DNA from: Dendrocalamus latiflorus
Lineage: Eukaryota > Streptophyta > Magnoliopsida > Poales > Poaceae
NCBI GenBank assembly: GCA_017311315.1
Contig: CM029669.1
Location: 19,789,683-19,853,682, forward strand
Direction of reading: 5' to 3'
Length of the DNA: 64,000 bases
The position numbers and the translations under genes were made by a program. Position 1 is the stretch's first letter, and every line of letters begins with the position of its first letter. Below the pieces are notes generated by a model. That model saw nothing but the letters and a program-made list of their open reading frames with translations. It ran no database searches and had not been told where the DNA came from. This document shows positions 33,946 to 45,100 of this stretch, piece after piece.

Positions 33946-34719
33946 CCCCCTTGTGGTGCGAAGAAACTCTCACCTTGACCGTACGATGTGGCAGCGAAGC
34001 TAGAGGAGCTCTGCCCACCGAAGTGTCCAACCCTGGGTATGCTTTGAACGCTGAGCTCTACCCTACGTATGCTGCAAACCCTGATGCTGTGTAGTGCTCT
34101 CTAGAAGCATCTAGGAGGCTTGTATCATCATCGGAGGACTCGTCATCACCCCCACGTTGAATTGGACTCGTGTAATCCTTGCTCTACTCTACTTGAAACT
34201 CAGTGCAAACTTCCTACCTATGTTGGCGAGCCCATCACCAACCCAACTCTTTACCGTAGCTTGGCTGGTGCCTTGCAATATCTTACATTTACTCGGCCTG
34301 ACCTTGCTCACACTATCCAATAGGTTTGCCTCTTCATGCACGATCCGTGTGTGCCGCATTTCAATCTACTCAAGCATATACTTTGGTACCTTAAGGGCAC
34401 TCTTGCCTTTGGCCTCCATCTTACTTGTTCTTCATCGAGTGATCTTATTGCCTACTCTGATGCCGCCCACAATAATGTCGTGAATGAAGGACTCTTGAAA
34501 TCCCCCTCGTGGTGCAAAAAAACTCTCGCCTTGACTGTACGATGTGGCAGCGAAGCTGGAGGAGCTCTGCCCACCGAAGTGTCCAACCCTGGGTATGCTT
34601 TGAACGCTGAGCTCTACCCTACGTATGCTGCAAACCCTGGTGTTGTGTAGTGCTCTCTAGAAGCATCTGGGAGGCTTGTATTATCATCGGAGGACTCGTC
34701 ATCACCCCCACGTTGAATT
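33608..34719 (+). repeat. 556-bp direct tandem duplication
   Basis: 33608-34163 and 34164-34719 are near-identical, with offset 556. Each unit contains a copia RT/RNase H segment and the end of a PMD-like gene. The junction and both outer edges share TGGA (ATGGACTCG, ATTGGACTCG, ATTGGAGGC), so the duplication probably arose at a 4-bp microhomology. Confidence 0.85.
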
Positions 34720-36439
34720 GGAGGCTGCAAGATGAAATGATATTAGTCATAATAAATATTCCGGATGTACAATGCGAATCTCATACCTCTCGAATGTGCA
34801 GCGAAGATGAAGAATGGGGAGCAGTAGTCTGTGCAGGTGGTGCGGACGTCAAAAGTGATGCATCTCGACGACAGACCTCCTCGTCGGTATGATGCATGGA
34901 TGATCAGCAGCTAGTACTAAGACGCTAGGTAGACTCGGTAGATTGTAATGGCCGACCAGACTCGCTAGGTCGCGATGACCTGGCGGGTGAGCATGGTGCC
35001 CCCATTGGGTGGCTTATATGCACAGTGTAATCCGTGGAATGGCCGCAACATAGGTTGTGCACTATTTTTTGGACTACTTTAGGATGTACTTCATAGTATT
35101 CTGCAGGGCTGGTGATGTCTCCAGGCTGGTGATGGTGAGCTCATATGCCCTTGCGATGCGATGCGCCCACTTCAGCTGAGTAACATACGAAACAGGTTCT
35201 GTAACGATCAGTATGAATTTCTTAAATGAAATGATAAGAAATTAGAACTGTCTTACGTTGTCATGTCACTGCGAAGCACTGTGGGGATCGATCGAGCGTT
35301 GCAGACTTTCCTCGTGTGTGATCTACTTGGGACGATCTAGTGGAGAAATGGTGAGTCTGCTGCGTGATCGGGGTACATACCACTCCAGGTACTCATTGTA
35401 CATCTAGACATCGTACGAACACAGCTCCATGACGACATCGAGGTACGCCCTATCCGTCGATACCGTCATACATTATTGCTGCAGTGCTCGCCAGTTCGTA
35501 CCATGCCGACCAGCCCTTGATTGTCTGCATTTCCAGAATCATCAATGTTACATAGTAAGACATATAAAGTGTACACATTAGTCAGATAGAATTTGACTCA
35601 CCAGTGTACGGCTTGTGGTAGGAACCTGCCATCTAGAGGGGGCACGACCTGGTGCAAACCGAACTGTCGCATCACGCACTGTGATGCGTAAGCCTCCAAT
35701 ATGTACGAGAATACCAGATGGTGTATCGTCGCCCATAGCTCATCGTCCTCCAGGCATTGCAGGGACATCCTATGTGGCGATATACGATCCACAAAATCTA
35801 CAGTCCATAGACCCTATATGACGTTGTTGTCGTGCAACGACTCAAACTCATTATGCCATAGCAAGTAGCACCTCGACGGTTTGCCCTTCGCCCACCGCAG
35901 ACGGGCAGTAGTCCACCAGATGCCCATAGTGGGCCCATCTGTTAGGTCGGCGAACTCGCCGAACGGGTGCACTGGTGTCACGATGGTCGGACATTCGATA
36001 GAGAAGTGCTCCCAACTCGATAGCTGCTTGAGCACATAGCAGATAACTAGATTGGGGGTACCAGCAGTGGCGTGCTGGCAAGCGTTACATAACCCTCGAT
36101 ACGTGGCGCACAGGACCACACATAACCATCATCTCACCCCACTGAAAGCGAAATGTGTGCGTCTCGGGCCTCCACCTGTCCACCAGTACTGCGAGCAAGC
36201 TACCGTTGATGGTAAACTCGTGTTCGATGGAGACCAGTCTCGTAAAGGGCAACAAGCCCATGGCTGGCAGGGTTGGGACGTAGTGCTCGTCCAACACCCA
36301 CAGACCCCCCCACTCCCCGCAGCTTGAAGGGCGAAGGGCCAGCCGCATCATCCATCATCCATGAGTGGCAATGGCGTTTCTCATCATACAAGTGTTCGAG
36401 AAGCTCCGGTAAAACCATACCTTCCAATACATAGGACAA
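34530..36439 (-). pseudogene. Plant mobile domain (PMD) gene, broken
   Basis: Minus-strand frames in sequence match plant mobile domain proteins (aminotransferase-like/PP7-long-form type). They run from MSYVLEGMVLPE (36437) through YVPTLPAMGL, LVDRWRPETHTF and GEM (36150-36290), then VLKQLSSWEHFSI, LRWAKGK and DDNVI-like (35830-36050), then ISPHRMSLQCLEDDELW and MRQFGLHQVVPP (35640-35790), and EYLEWYVPRSR near 35370. A Ser/Asp-rich C-terminal stretch (SSDDNTSLPDASREHYTTPGF) lies at 34620-34715. Stops and frameshifts separate the pieces, so this is a pseudogene or an ill-preserved intron-containing gene. Such domains travel with grass transposons. Confidence 0.7.
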
Positions 36440-36845
36440 ACCAAATATTAGTGCGAAGATTAATAATGACAGTAAAACTTACTTTAGAATACGAACTACA
36501 TTAATTATGACTAATTAAATAATAGTAATTATAACTAGGATTACGGGAATAACGTCGAAAGTATGTTATAAAAAAATACCCATCTTTCGGCAGAAGCAAT
36601 CAGCACTGCCGCGTCCTTAATGAGTTATGCACTTCCTTCTCAAAATAATTAGCTACGCACTCTTAATTTTGAGAGTACCTTGCAACAAATAGGATAGATG
36701 AAATATTAGTACGAAGATTGATAATGACAGCAACATACTACAAGTCAGTGATTACATGCATGTAACTACATACGAATACTTCGTTAATTACTGATAATTT
36801 GATTACTCATCTGAAAAAATTACAAGCCATTCATTATTGTCGTCC
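36440..36845. repeat. PMD-upstream direct repeats, left side
   Basis: CTGCCGCGTCCTTAATGAGTTATGCACT and ACTCTTAATTTTGAG (36608-36680) recur at 49578-49655 on the other side of the Sirevirus. A shorter unit (AATATTAGTGCGAAGATTAATAATGACAG) recurs within this stretch at 36440 and 36692. Confidence 0.65.
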
Positions 36846-36850
36846 TTACC
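36846..36850 (+). repeat. Target-site duplication TTACC, left
   Basis: Identical to 49438-49442; 5 bp is the usual copia length. Confidence 0.9.
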
Positions 36851-39192
36851 TGAGAGTCCATGTGGAGGTGACCACATGTTTGTGATGAGTAATTGACTCT
36901 TGTTTTAGAAAGTTTGAGTTTGGGTTGGGCACTTCCTGCCAAGTCATAGCCTTAGAAGTGATCGGAATCGCCTTCTGTGCAAAGTCGTAGCTTCTGACTG
37001 TGGTCGTAGGCTCTTACGACCACATTGGTTGTGGTCGGAAGCCTGTCGGGCAGGTTATGAACTTATTGTCGTCAATCGGGAGCCAGCCGGGTTGTTTACG
37101 ACCACTCTATCAGCAGTCGAAAGCCGGAAAACAATGTTTTACTCTTTCTGGCCGTGGTCGGAAGGCTGTACGACCACATGGCGTTTACGACCACTCTGAC
37201 CTTGGTCGTAGGTCACCAGGGAAGTCTACGACTGGTTTTGCCGTGGTCGAAAATCTATTCGACCACGTTGGCCGTGGTCGAAGCCTAGTACGACCACGTT
37301 TGGTCGTGGTCGAAGGCAGTTACGACCACACTGACGGAGAACGCGGTCGTAAGGCGTAGTCGGTGGTCGAAAGCAGTCATACGACCACGTTGTCGCAGAT
37401 TTCTCTTCCTAAGAACGAAAGCGGGTTTCGACCACGTTATGGGCGAACATGGTCGTAGCTCGGTCGGATGCGGTCAGACGAGCTTGGAGCGTGGTCGCAA
37501 GTGGGCGACTGCGGTCGGAAGTGTTCAAACGTTGTTGGAAGGGCTTCGACCACAGTGAACCAAGTCGTACGTGATCGAGAAGGGTTTCGACCACGGTGGA
37601 AAGCGATGAACGTGGTCGGAAAGTGGTTCGACCACGATGGAATCTCTGGTTTTGGTCGTAGTCTCTGGGAACCGGTCGTATGGACTTCTGAGATAGTCGT
37701 ATCATCTTGAGATGTGGTCGTAGGACTTAAGAAAGTCTTGATCTATGGTTTCGACCAGTCATAAGTTGGTACAACTTGGTCGGGTAAGTTGGAACTGAAA
37801 CTTGTGATGGTCGTAGCAAGCTTTAAGGCGGTCGTAAGGACCACTGGGGTGGTCGTATGGTCTATGGTAACGATCGTAGGTCTTGAGAATTAATGTTTAA
37901 GTATTTTTGACCGATCGTAGTGAATGTACGACCTTGTGAAGCATGTTTTGAGTTCCTTTTATGCAGATGTCTGTACACATTGTGTTGTGCGGTGCTATGT
38001 AATGGTTTGCTTGTCTGTGATGTTTGCAGGACCTTAAGACTAGTCGTGGCGAGGCATGGAGGGCCGAGACTAGGCACGGGCGGTGCTGAGGTCAAGAGCG
38101 GCCAGGAAGTGCTGAAGACGACGAGGTCTGTGAGGTGGTTGCAAGCCGAGGAGATGAGGAACCGGAGCTGGAGCTGCCAGAGGACCTTGGAGACAAGTCT
38201 TGATGAGGCTTGGAGTGGTCGGGACTAGACATGGGGGATGTCGAGGTCCAGAACGACCAGGGGAAGCCGAAGGAGACCTAGTCTTGCGAGGTGGTTGCAA
38301 GCTTGGACGACAAGGCAGGAGGAAGCTTCCGGGAAGGCAGTGGAGTGGCATTTTGGAGAAATGCGGAAAGCTGCAAAGGGAAGCTGTGTCTCTGCCAATG
38401 CACAGGAGTTGTTGGCGCTAACGGGCAAAGCAGTGGAGCCGTTGGGTGTAACGGGTAAAGCACTGGAGCTCGTTCTCGCTAGTGGGTAAAGTGAGTTGAA
38501 AACCCGGTGTTAGGTGGGGGTTTGCGGGTTCCCCCTCTTTGGTGTGTGAGTGTGTGGCTATAAATAGAGAGGGTAGAGCTCGGGTACTTGTGAGATCCTG
38601 ATCCTCGAGTTGCTCTGTTCTTCCTTTGTTATTTGTGAGTGTGTGGGTTCTCGGGATGGAGCAAGTGTGCTCATGTATCTCCCAGTTGGAGTGGCTGTAG
38701 AAACCTCCATTATCAATCATTCATCTCTCTTCCTCTATTTGTTTTCAGTCGTCTTGAGATGTTGTGATTGACTTGTTTGCGATCTGTTTTGAGAGCTTGG
38801 ACTTCTTGCTATCCTTTTCTCTCCTCTCTTCTTCGTGAGTCTGCTTTCGTCTTTGTGTGCTTTGATTAGCTCAGAACTGGGAATCTTTCTCAAGGCCACT
38901 TGGCCAGTTCATTCCCGAGAGCAGGAGTCGAATTAGAGAAGTTCACTTTACCGGATGATTGTGCGCCTCGAGTCCTTCTGTTCTTGGTTCATCCTCTCAG
39001 TTATCACTGTTTGATTTCTTTTGTCGGCTCAGGCAAGTGTTCGACCACGTGGTGTTCGACCATCAGTTGGCTTACGACCACGTGTGTTCGATCGAAGAAG
39101 CTAGTTCTTTCGCCCGATTTGTCGTGTGAGTACTTGGGGAGTTTTTAGAAGGCACCATTCACCCCCCCCTCTGTTGCCATTTCGGTCCTACA
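36851..39192 (+). repeat. Sirevirus 5' LTR, 2,342 bp
   Basis: Runs from TGAGAGTCC to CCTACA. The U3 (about 36990-37870) is filled with CGACCAC and GTGGTCG motifs in both orientations, some as near-palindromes (37288-37310). TATAAATA lies at 38559-38566, followed by the presumed R region. Confidence 0.93.
38559..38566 (+). promoter_or_regulatory. LTR TATA box
   Basis: TATAAATA in GGCTATAAATAGAGAGG; the same box is at 48802-48809 in the 3' LTR. The start site is expected 25-35 bp downstream. Confidence 0.75.
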
Positions 39193-39194
39193 AT

Positions 39195-39206
39195 TGGTAT
39201 CAGAGC
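39195..39206 (+). promoter_or_regulatory. Primer binding site (initiator tRNA-Met)
   Basis: TGGTATCAGAGC, two bases after the 5' LTR, is the standard complement of the plant initiator tRNA-Met 3' end. Confidence 0.9.
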
Positions 39207-39248
39207 CGGTTAGCTCTAATTCATAGATCTTAACCGGTCTCAAGAGCC

Positions 39249-42194
39249 ATGGCGACGGACAAGTACTCGACCAAACCTCCCGTCTTTGATGGCCTGGATT
39301 ATCCCTTCTGGAAGAGCCGAATGGAAACATACATCCAGGCTCAGGGGTATGCCATTTGGCGGAATGTGAAGGTCAGATTCGTTGTTCCTGCCGATGAGAA
39401 CATCAATGTGGCAAACATGCCCGATGTTGAGGCAAATGCGAAGGCAAGGAACATCATTATCCAGGGCTTGAGTAGAAGCGAGTTCGATCGCATCTCTCAC
39501 CTGTCGTCCGCTTACGACATCTGGGTGACCCTCGATGCATACCATGAGGGCACCACCCAGATTAAGACGGTCCGACAGGACCAGTTCAAGCGCGAATACA
39601 ACAAATTCGAGATGCTTGCTGGAGAGTCCCTGGATGAGTGCTTTTCGCGATTTCACAAAATCTTGAGCAACCTCCGAGCGGTCGGTCTTACATACCCCGA
39701 CTCGGATAACGCTCGCCAAATGCTCGCGGCACTCGATCTTCGTGTCTGGAAAATGAAAGTGACCACCATGAAAGACACGACAGACCTCTCGACCCTGACT
39801 CTTGACGCGCTGTACTCGCTCCTCAAGACTCACGAGATTGACGTTGTCTCTCGACGGTCGAAGTCACAGTCGATGGCTTTGGTCACCGATCCCGTTTCTT
39901 CTTCCGGGCCCTCTTCGGATTCTTCTTGCGGTTTCTCCCTTGCTGCTCTCTGTGACATAACTGATGATCAGTTAGAGCAGCTTGCGGATGATCAGCTGGC
40001 CCTCCTAGCCCGAAGGTTTTCCCATGCCTACAAGGGTAGGAGAGACAGAAAGAGAGGAGGACCCGTGATTTGCTTCGAGTGTGGTGGCCCCAACCACATT
40101 CGGGCAAACTGCCCCAAGCTGGAGAAGGGCAAGAACGACTACGGCGGTTCGGGCAAGAACGACTACACCGACAAGAACCGCAACAAGAAGCCTCCAGTAC
40201 ATCCACAAGGCAAGAAGAAGTTCCGCGACTTCGGGAAGGCCAAGAAGCTCTTCCACCGCGTCCTCACGGCGTTCGACGACCTCGACCTCAGCGAGGTGGA
40301 GGGATGGAGCGACGACGACGGGGCGGGTGACCAAGTGCCCAAGGATGGCGGCGACGACTTCTCCGGCATGTGCTTCATGGCCCTCGAGGGCGAACTCAGC
40401 GACAGCGAGTTGTACTCCGACTCGGACGAGGTAGGCCCCACCTACGACCAGCTCAATCAAGCATTTCTTAAGCTAGGTGGTTTTCATGCTAGAGCTAGAG
40501 CTAGGTGTACCGAGTTAGAGAAGGAAGTAGATAGACTGTCACGGGAGCTTACTTCACTTACATCTGCTCCCTCCCGTGACGATTGTGATACATGCTGTGC
40601 TTTGCTGGGTGATTTGGAGAAACTAAGGACCTCGCATGATAGTGTGTCCTCCGAGCTTGATGTTGTGAAGGTGGAGAATGCTAGTCTGCTTGCTGAGTTA
40701 GAGTTGAGTAGGATGGCTGTTACCCTACTTACTACTGATGAGACTACTTCTCCCACCTCATGTGAGGTTAAGGACATTGCTGCTAGAGGACCTTATGCCA
40801 TGCTCCTTGATCTGCCCAATTCTTGTGAAAATTGCAATAACCTGAAGATGAACTTAAAACGGGCAGATCATAAAATTGCTGAACTACAAGCTTCTTTACT
40901 CGAGCCGATTGATTCATGCTTGAACTGTCCTAAGTTAACTGCTGAACTTGAAGCTGTCTCCAAACAGTTTCAAGAAATGATTGATCATGATAGGAAGTTG
41001 GCTCAGTATGCTTCTAAGGACCCTGTTAGCTCACCATGCATTAATTGTAACAAACTAAAATCTGACTTGGTTGCATTGGATGAGAAATGTGTGAAGCTAA
41101 GTAAGGACCTACTAGAGAAGCCACTATCTGCTTGTATTGTCTGTGCTAAGAAGGGGGAGAAGCCCCAGGGTAAGGTTGAGACGCTTAGCGACGTGAACCA
41201 ATCTGCTAGCAGTAGGACTGTCCATTCTGAGTCGGCTGTGCGTGCACAAGCCATTCGTTCCTCTGCTATTGGTTCTTCATCTGCTTCCTTACCTCCTGCT
41301 TTTCCCCTTTCTCCCTGCTCTTCTTGTACCTCTCTCTTTCGGGAGTGTCAGTATCTTATGAACACTCTCGAGAGATTTGTAGGTGGCAAGACGAAGCTCA
41401 ATCTTATTCTAGACCAATCTAAGATCTGCAGATTTAATCAGGGTCTAGGATATGATTTCTATGAGGACATGAGGAAGCATCCACCTGCTATTCTCAGATC
41501 CATAGTAGGAGGTGTGATCGAGGTCAAGCCCAGGTCTGATGAAGTCAAATTCAAATCAGCAGGCTTTGCCCAAGGGATCTCTGACAGCAAGGTGAGTTCA
41601 CCTGCTACCTCGGCTTCTCAGAAGCTGAAGCCCTCGCGTGCTACTTCCACCTCTTCGAAGGTGAGGTACCACTGCACCTTCTGTCAGAAGGATGGACATT
41701 TGATCGATCGATGCTTCAGGCGCGCCAGGATCGCGCAGAGAGACCGTGTTGTAGCTCTTAGGCGTATTCAGGGTCAGCCCCAGACCTTGAGTGCATCTAA
41801 GACCAACACGAGGTCTAGGTTTGCTTCAGATGCTTCTGATGGGTTTGGGCAGCATCGAGGACTTGGTTTTTCCGAGTTTTCTGGTTTTCGTCCTCATGCT
41901 GCTCCGGGTCGTGACTTTCGCCGTCCTGAGGGTACATTTCGTCTCCCCCGTCGAGACAGTTACCCACGGCGTGATCAGCGTGTTGCCGGTGTTCTGACTC
42001 GCTCTTCCGTAGCAGTCAGACCCCGCAACAGCCTCAGGTCTGCACACAGACCTTCTTCTTTGAGTAACAGGGAGCGTAGGGTAGATAGAGGTCAGTCGTG
42101 CTTGACTACTTCATCTGCTCGATGTGTTGTTCAGTATTGGGTGCCAAAATCACTTTTGATTTACCCCAGTACTGAGACTTTACTCTCTGTTTGA
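39249..42194 (+). CDS. gag: Sirevirus Gag (long form), 981 aa
   Basis: The structural nucleocapsid protein of the element. The ATG at 39249 is the first after the primer binding site. The N-terminal ~200 residues have the copia Gag fold (FWKSRMETYIQAQGY, then DAYHEGTTQIKTVR). A CCHC zinc knuckle, C-x2-C-x4-H-x4-C, starts at residue 275. An acidic segment (330-400) is followed by a long coiled coil (about 405-640) containing six CxxC motifs at residues 446, 526, 557, 597, 629 and 690. A second CCHC knuckle starts at residue 808, followed by an Arg-rich tail. The frame ends with TGA at 42192 and pol lies in the -1 frame. Two phase-0 splice donors lie inside the C-terminal part. No premature stop is present. 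Gag is unusually long compared with typical copia gags. Confidence 0.9.
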   Translation: MATDKYSTKPPVFDGLDYPFWKSRMETYIQAQGYAIWRNVKVRFVVPADENINVANMPDVEANAKARNIIIQGLSRSEFDRISHLSSAYDIWVTLDAYHEGTTQIKTVRQDQFKREYNKFEMLAGESLDECFSRFHKILSNLRAVGLTYPDSDNARQMLAALDLRVWKMKVTTMKDTTDLSTLTLDALYSLLKTHEIDVVSRRSKSQSMALVTDPVSSSGPSSDSSCGFSLAALCDITDDQLEQLADDQLALLARRFSHAYKGRRDRKRGGPVICFECGGPNHIRANCPKLEKGKNDYGGSGKNDYTDKNRNKKPPVHPQGKKKFRDFGKAKKLFHRVLTAFDDLDLSEVEGWSDDDGAGDQVPKDGGDDFSGMCFMALEGELSDSELYSDSDEVGPTYDQLNQAFLKLGGFHARARARCTELEKEVDRLSRELTSLTSAPSRDDCDTCCALLGDLEKLRTSHDSVSSELDVVKVENASLLAELELSRMAVTLLTTDETTSPTSCEVKDIAARGPYAMLLDLPNSCENCNNLKMNLKRADHKIAELQASLLEPIDSCLNCPKLTAELEAVSKQFQEMIDHDRKLAQYASKDPVSSPCINCNKLKSDLVALDEKCVKLSKDLLEKPLSACIVCAKKGEKPQGKVETLSDVNQSASSRTVHSESAVRAQAIRSSAIGSSSASLPPAFPLSPCSSCTSLFRECQYLMNTLERFVGGKTKLNLILDQSKICRFNQGLGYDFYEDMRKHPPAILRSIVGGVIEVKPRSDEVKFKSAGFAQGISDSKVSSPATSASQKLKPSRATSTSSKVRYHCTFCQKDGHLIDRCFRRARIAQRDRVVALRRIQGQPQTLSASKTNTRSRFASDASDGFGQHRGLGFSEFSGFRPHAAPGRDFRRPEGTFRLPRRDSYPRRDQRVAGVLTRSSVAVRPRNSLRSAHRPSSLSNRERRVDRGQSCLTTSSARCVVQYWVPKSLLIYPSTETLLSV

Positions 42195-42199
42195 CTCAG
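41592..42199 (+). other. Candidate in-frame intron at the gag-pol junction
   Basis: Donor AAG|GTGAGT at 41591/41592 and acceptor ACTCAG|GTT at 42199/42200, with a pyrimidine-rich tract (42178-42192) and a TACTGAG branch-like motif at 42170. Both boundaries are phase 0, so excision of 608 nt connects the gag frame to the pol frame. A second phase-0 donor, AAG|GTGAGG, is at 41660/41661. Splicing is inferred, not observed. Confidence 0.5.
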
Positions 42200-45100
42200 G
42201 TTCGCCGGGTAGGGAAGGACAAGGTTTGGCTTGTAGACTCCGGTTGTTCTCGTCATATGACCGGAGACTCTCGTTGGTTTTCTTCCCTTGCCCGTGCTCC
42301 AGGTGATGAGATGATCACCTTCGGAGATGCTTCATCTGGGCGCGTCATCGCAAAAGGTACTGTGCGCATTAATGCATCTTTTATTCTTAAGGATGTTGCC
42401 TTGGTTAGTAAGCTGCAGTACAATTTGCTTTCCATTTCTCAGCTTACCGATGACGGTTTCGAGGTAAGCTTCAAGAAAAACAATTGCAAAATTTTTTATT
42501 CTTCGGGTAGTCTTGTTTGCGGGATTTCTCGTTTTGGGAGGATCTTTCGTGCTGATTTTTCTGAGTCTTCTGGTGATCCTCTCCGGTGTTTAGTTGCTTC
42601 TGAGTCCCGCGACTTGACTTTCTGGCATAGGAGACTTGGTCATATAGGATTTGACCATTTGACCCGAGTTAGCGGTCACGATCTCATTCGTGGTCTGCCT
42701 AAGCTCAAGATGGTCAAAGATCTTGTTTGCTCTCCTTGCCGGCACGGCAAGATGGTTGCCGCTTCTCATCCTCCGGTCACAGTGACCATGACCGATGCAC
42801 CGGGACAGCTGCTCCACATGGACACAGTTGGACCAGCTCGAGTGCAGTCAGCAGGAGGGAAGTGGTATGTTCTTGTCGTGGTCGATGACTTCTCGAGGTA
42901 TTCTTGGGTGTTTTTCTTAGCCTCGAAGGATGAGACATTTTCACATTTCCGAGGTCTTTTCAGTAGGCTTTCTGTTGAGCTCCCGGGTGCCTTACGAGCG
43001 ATCCGCAGTGACAATGGCACGGAGTTCAAGAATTCCTACTTCGAGAGTTTCTGTGGTGAGACAGGTGTAGAGCATCAGTTCTCCTCTCCGCACGTCCCAC
43101 AGCAAAATGGCGTTGTGGAGAGAAAGAACCGTACCTTGGTCGAGATGGCTAGGACGATGCTTGATGAGTACTCTACACCGCGGAAGTTTTGGGCTGAGAC
43201 TATAGCCACCGCGTGCCATGTATCAAATCGAGTTTTTCTTCGGGCACACTTGCACCGCACTTCTTATGAGCTGAGATACGGGCGAAAGCCCAGCGTCTCT
43301 CATTTTCGTGTGTTTGGTTGCAAGTGCTTTATTCTGAAGTCCGGGATCCTAGATAAGTTCGAGTCACGTTCTTGTGATGGGATCTTTCTAGGTTACTCGC
43401 CTTCTTCGCGGGCTTATAGGGTCTGGAACTGCGAGTCTAGCAAAATGGTAGAGACCTGTGAGGTAACCTTTGACGAGGCCAGTCCGGGGACTAGGCCTGA
43501 TATCTCAGGTTCTTTAGAGAAGTCCGAGACCATCTTCGTAGATGACGAGGACGATGGAGATGAGGGTTGTCTACCCGATCCAGTCCCTTATCCACCCCTT
43601 GAGGTGCCGTCTTCCACCGCACCTCTAGGTGATCAGCCCATGCCTACTGCTTCCTCCGGAGCTAGTGGCTCTGTTCCTACCTCGTCAGCTCACGAGGTAG
43701 AGGCCACTTCTTCATCTCATCTAGGACCTCCCAGACATATCCAGAAAAGGCATCCTTCTGAGCAGGTGATTGGAGACCTGTTCGAGCGTGTTACCCGCTC
43801 AAAATCTGGCTTATCTCAATTCTGTCTCCATTCTGCTTTCATTGCCTCCTTTGAGCCCAAGGATGTTTCTCATGCTCTTTCCGACGAGTCTTGGGTCAAT
43901 GCCATGCATGAGGAGCTAGAAAATTTCGAGAGGAACAAGGTCTGGTCGCTTGTCGAGCCCCCGCGAGGTCACAATATTATTGGGACTAAGTGGGTGTTCA
44001 AGAACAAGCATAGCGAGGATGGAGTGGTTATTCGGAACAAGGCTAGACTGGTAGCTCAGGGGTTCTCCCAGGTTGAGGGTCTAGATTTCGAGGAAACCTT
44101 TGCCCCTGTAGCTCGACTTGAGGCCATTAGAATCCTGCTTGCCTTTGCAGCTTCTAAGGGTTTCAAGCTCTACCAGATGGACGTCAAGAGTGCCTTCCTT
44201 AATGGAGTCATTGAGGAAGAAGTTTACGTCAGACAGCCTCCAGGTTTCGAGAACCCCAAATACCCACACCATGTCTTCAAGCTTTCGAAAGCGTTGTATG
44301 GACTTAAGCAGGCCCCCAGAGCATGGTATGAGAGGCTTAAGTCCTACTTGTTGAGTCATGGGTTTGAGATGGGTAAAGTAGACAAGACCTTGTCCATCCG
44401 CCGTCATGGCAATGACCTTCTGCTCGTTCAGATCTATGTCGATGACATCATCTTTGGCGGCTCTTCCCATACTCTGGTTTCACAGTTCTCGGATGTCATG
44501 AGCACCGAGTTTGAGATGAGTATGATGGGGGAGTTGACCTTCTTCCTTGGCTTCCAAATCAAGCAGTCTCGGGAGGGTACATTTCTTCATCAAGGAAAGT
44601 ACACTCGTGACCTCCTGAGACGCTTCGATATGAGCGATGGTAAGTCTGTGTCGACTCCCATGGCTTCTACAGCCTATCTTGACCCAGATGAGGATGGCGA
44701 GCCAGTTGATCAGAAAGAGTTCAGAAGTATGATCGGCTCCCTTCTTTACCTCACTGCCTCGAGACCAGACATACACTTCTCCGTGTGTCTGTGTGCTTGT
44801 TTTCAGGCTTCTCCTCGCGTATCTCACCGCCAGGCGGTGAAGCGCATCTTTCGGTACCTTCGAGCTACCATTGACTATGGTATCTGGTACTCTTCCTCAT
44901 CCTGTCTTTCCTTGAGAGCCTTTTCGGATGCAGACTTTGCTGGCTGTAGGATAGATAGGAAGAGCACTTCCGGCACCTGCCAGTTCATTGGCACTTCTCT
45001 CGTTTCCTGGTCTTCGAGAAAGCAGTCCGGTGTTGCACAGTCCACCGCAGAGGGCGAGTACGTGGCTGCAGCCAGCTGCTGCAGTCAGGTACTTTGGATG

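Noticed and set aside
39240..39833. 197-residue minus frame over gag
   Set aside because: Antisense shadow of the intact gag coding sequence; no family resemblance.
40005..40460. Several GC-rich frames on both strands over gag
   Set aside because: They follow the codon bias of gag in its acidic and knuckle region and show no motifs.
42176..42194. Programmed -1 frameshift site
   Set aside because: The window reads ACT TTA CTC TCT GTT TGA in the gag frame; no canonical slippery heptamer is present. Kept only as a weaker alternative to splicing.
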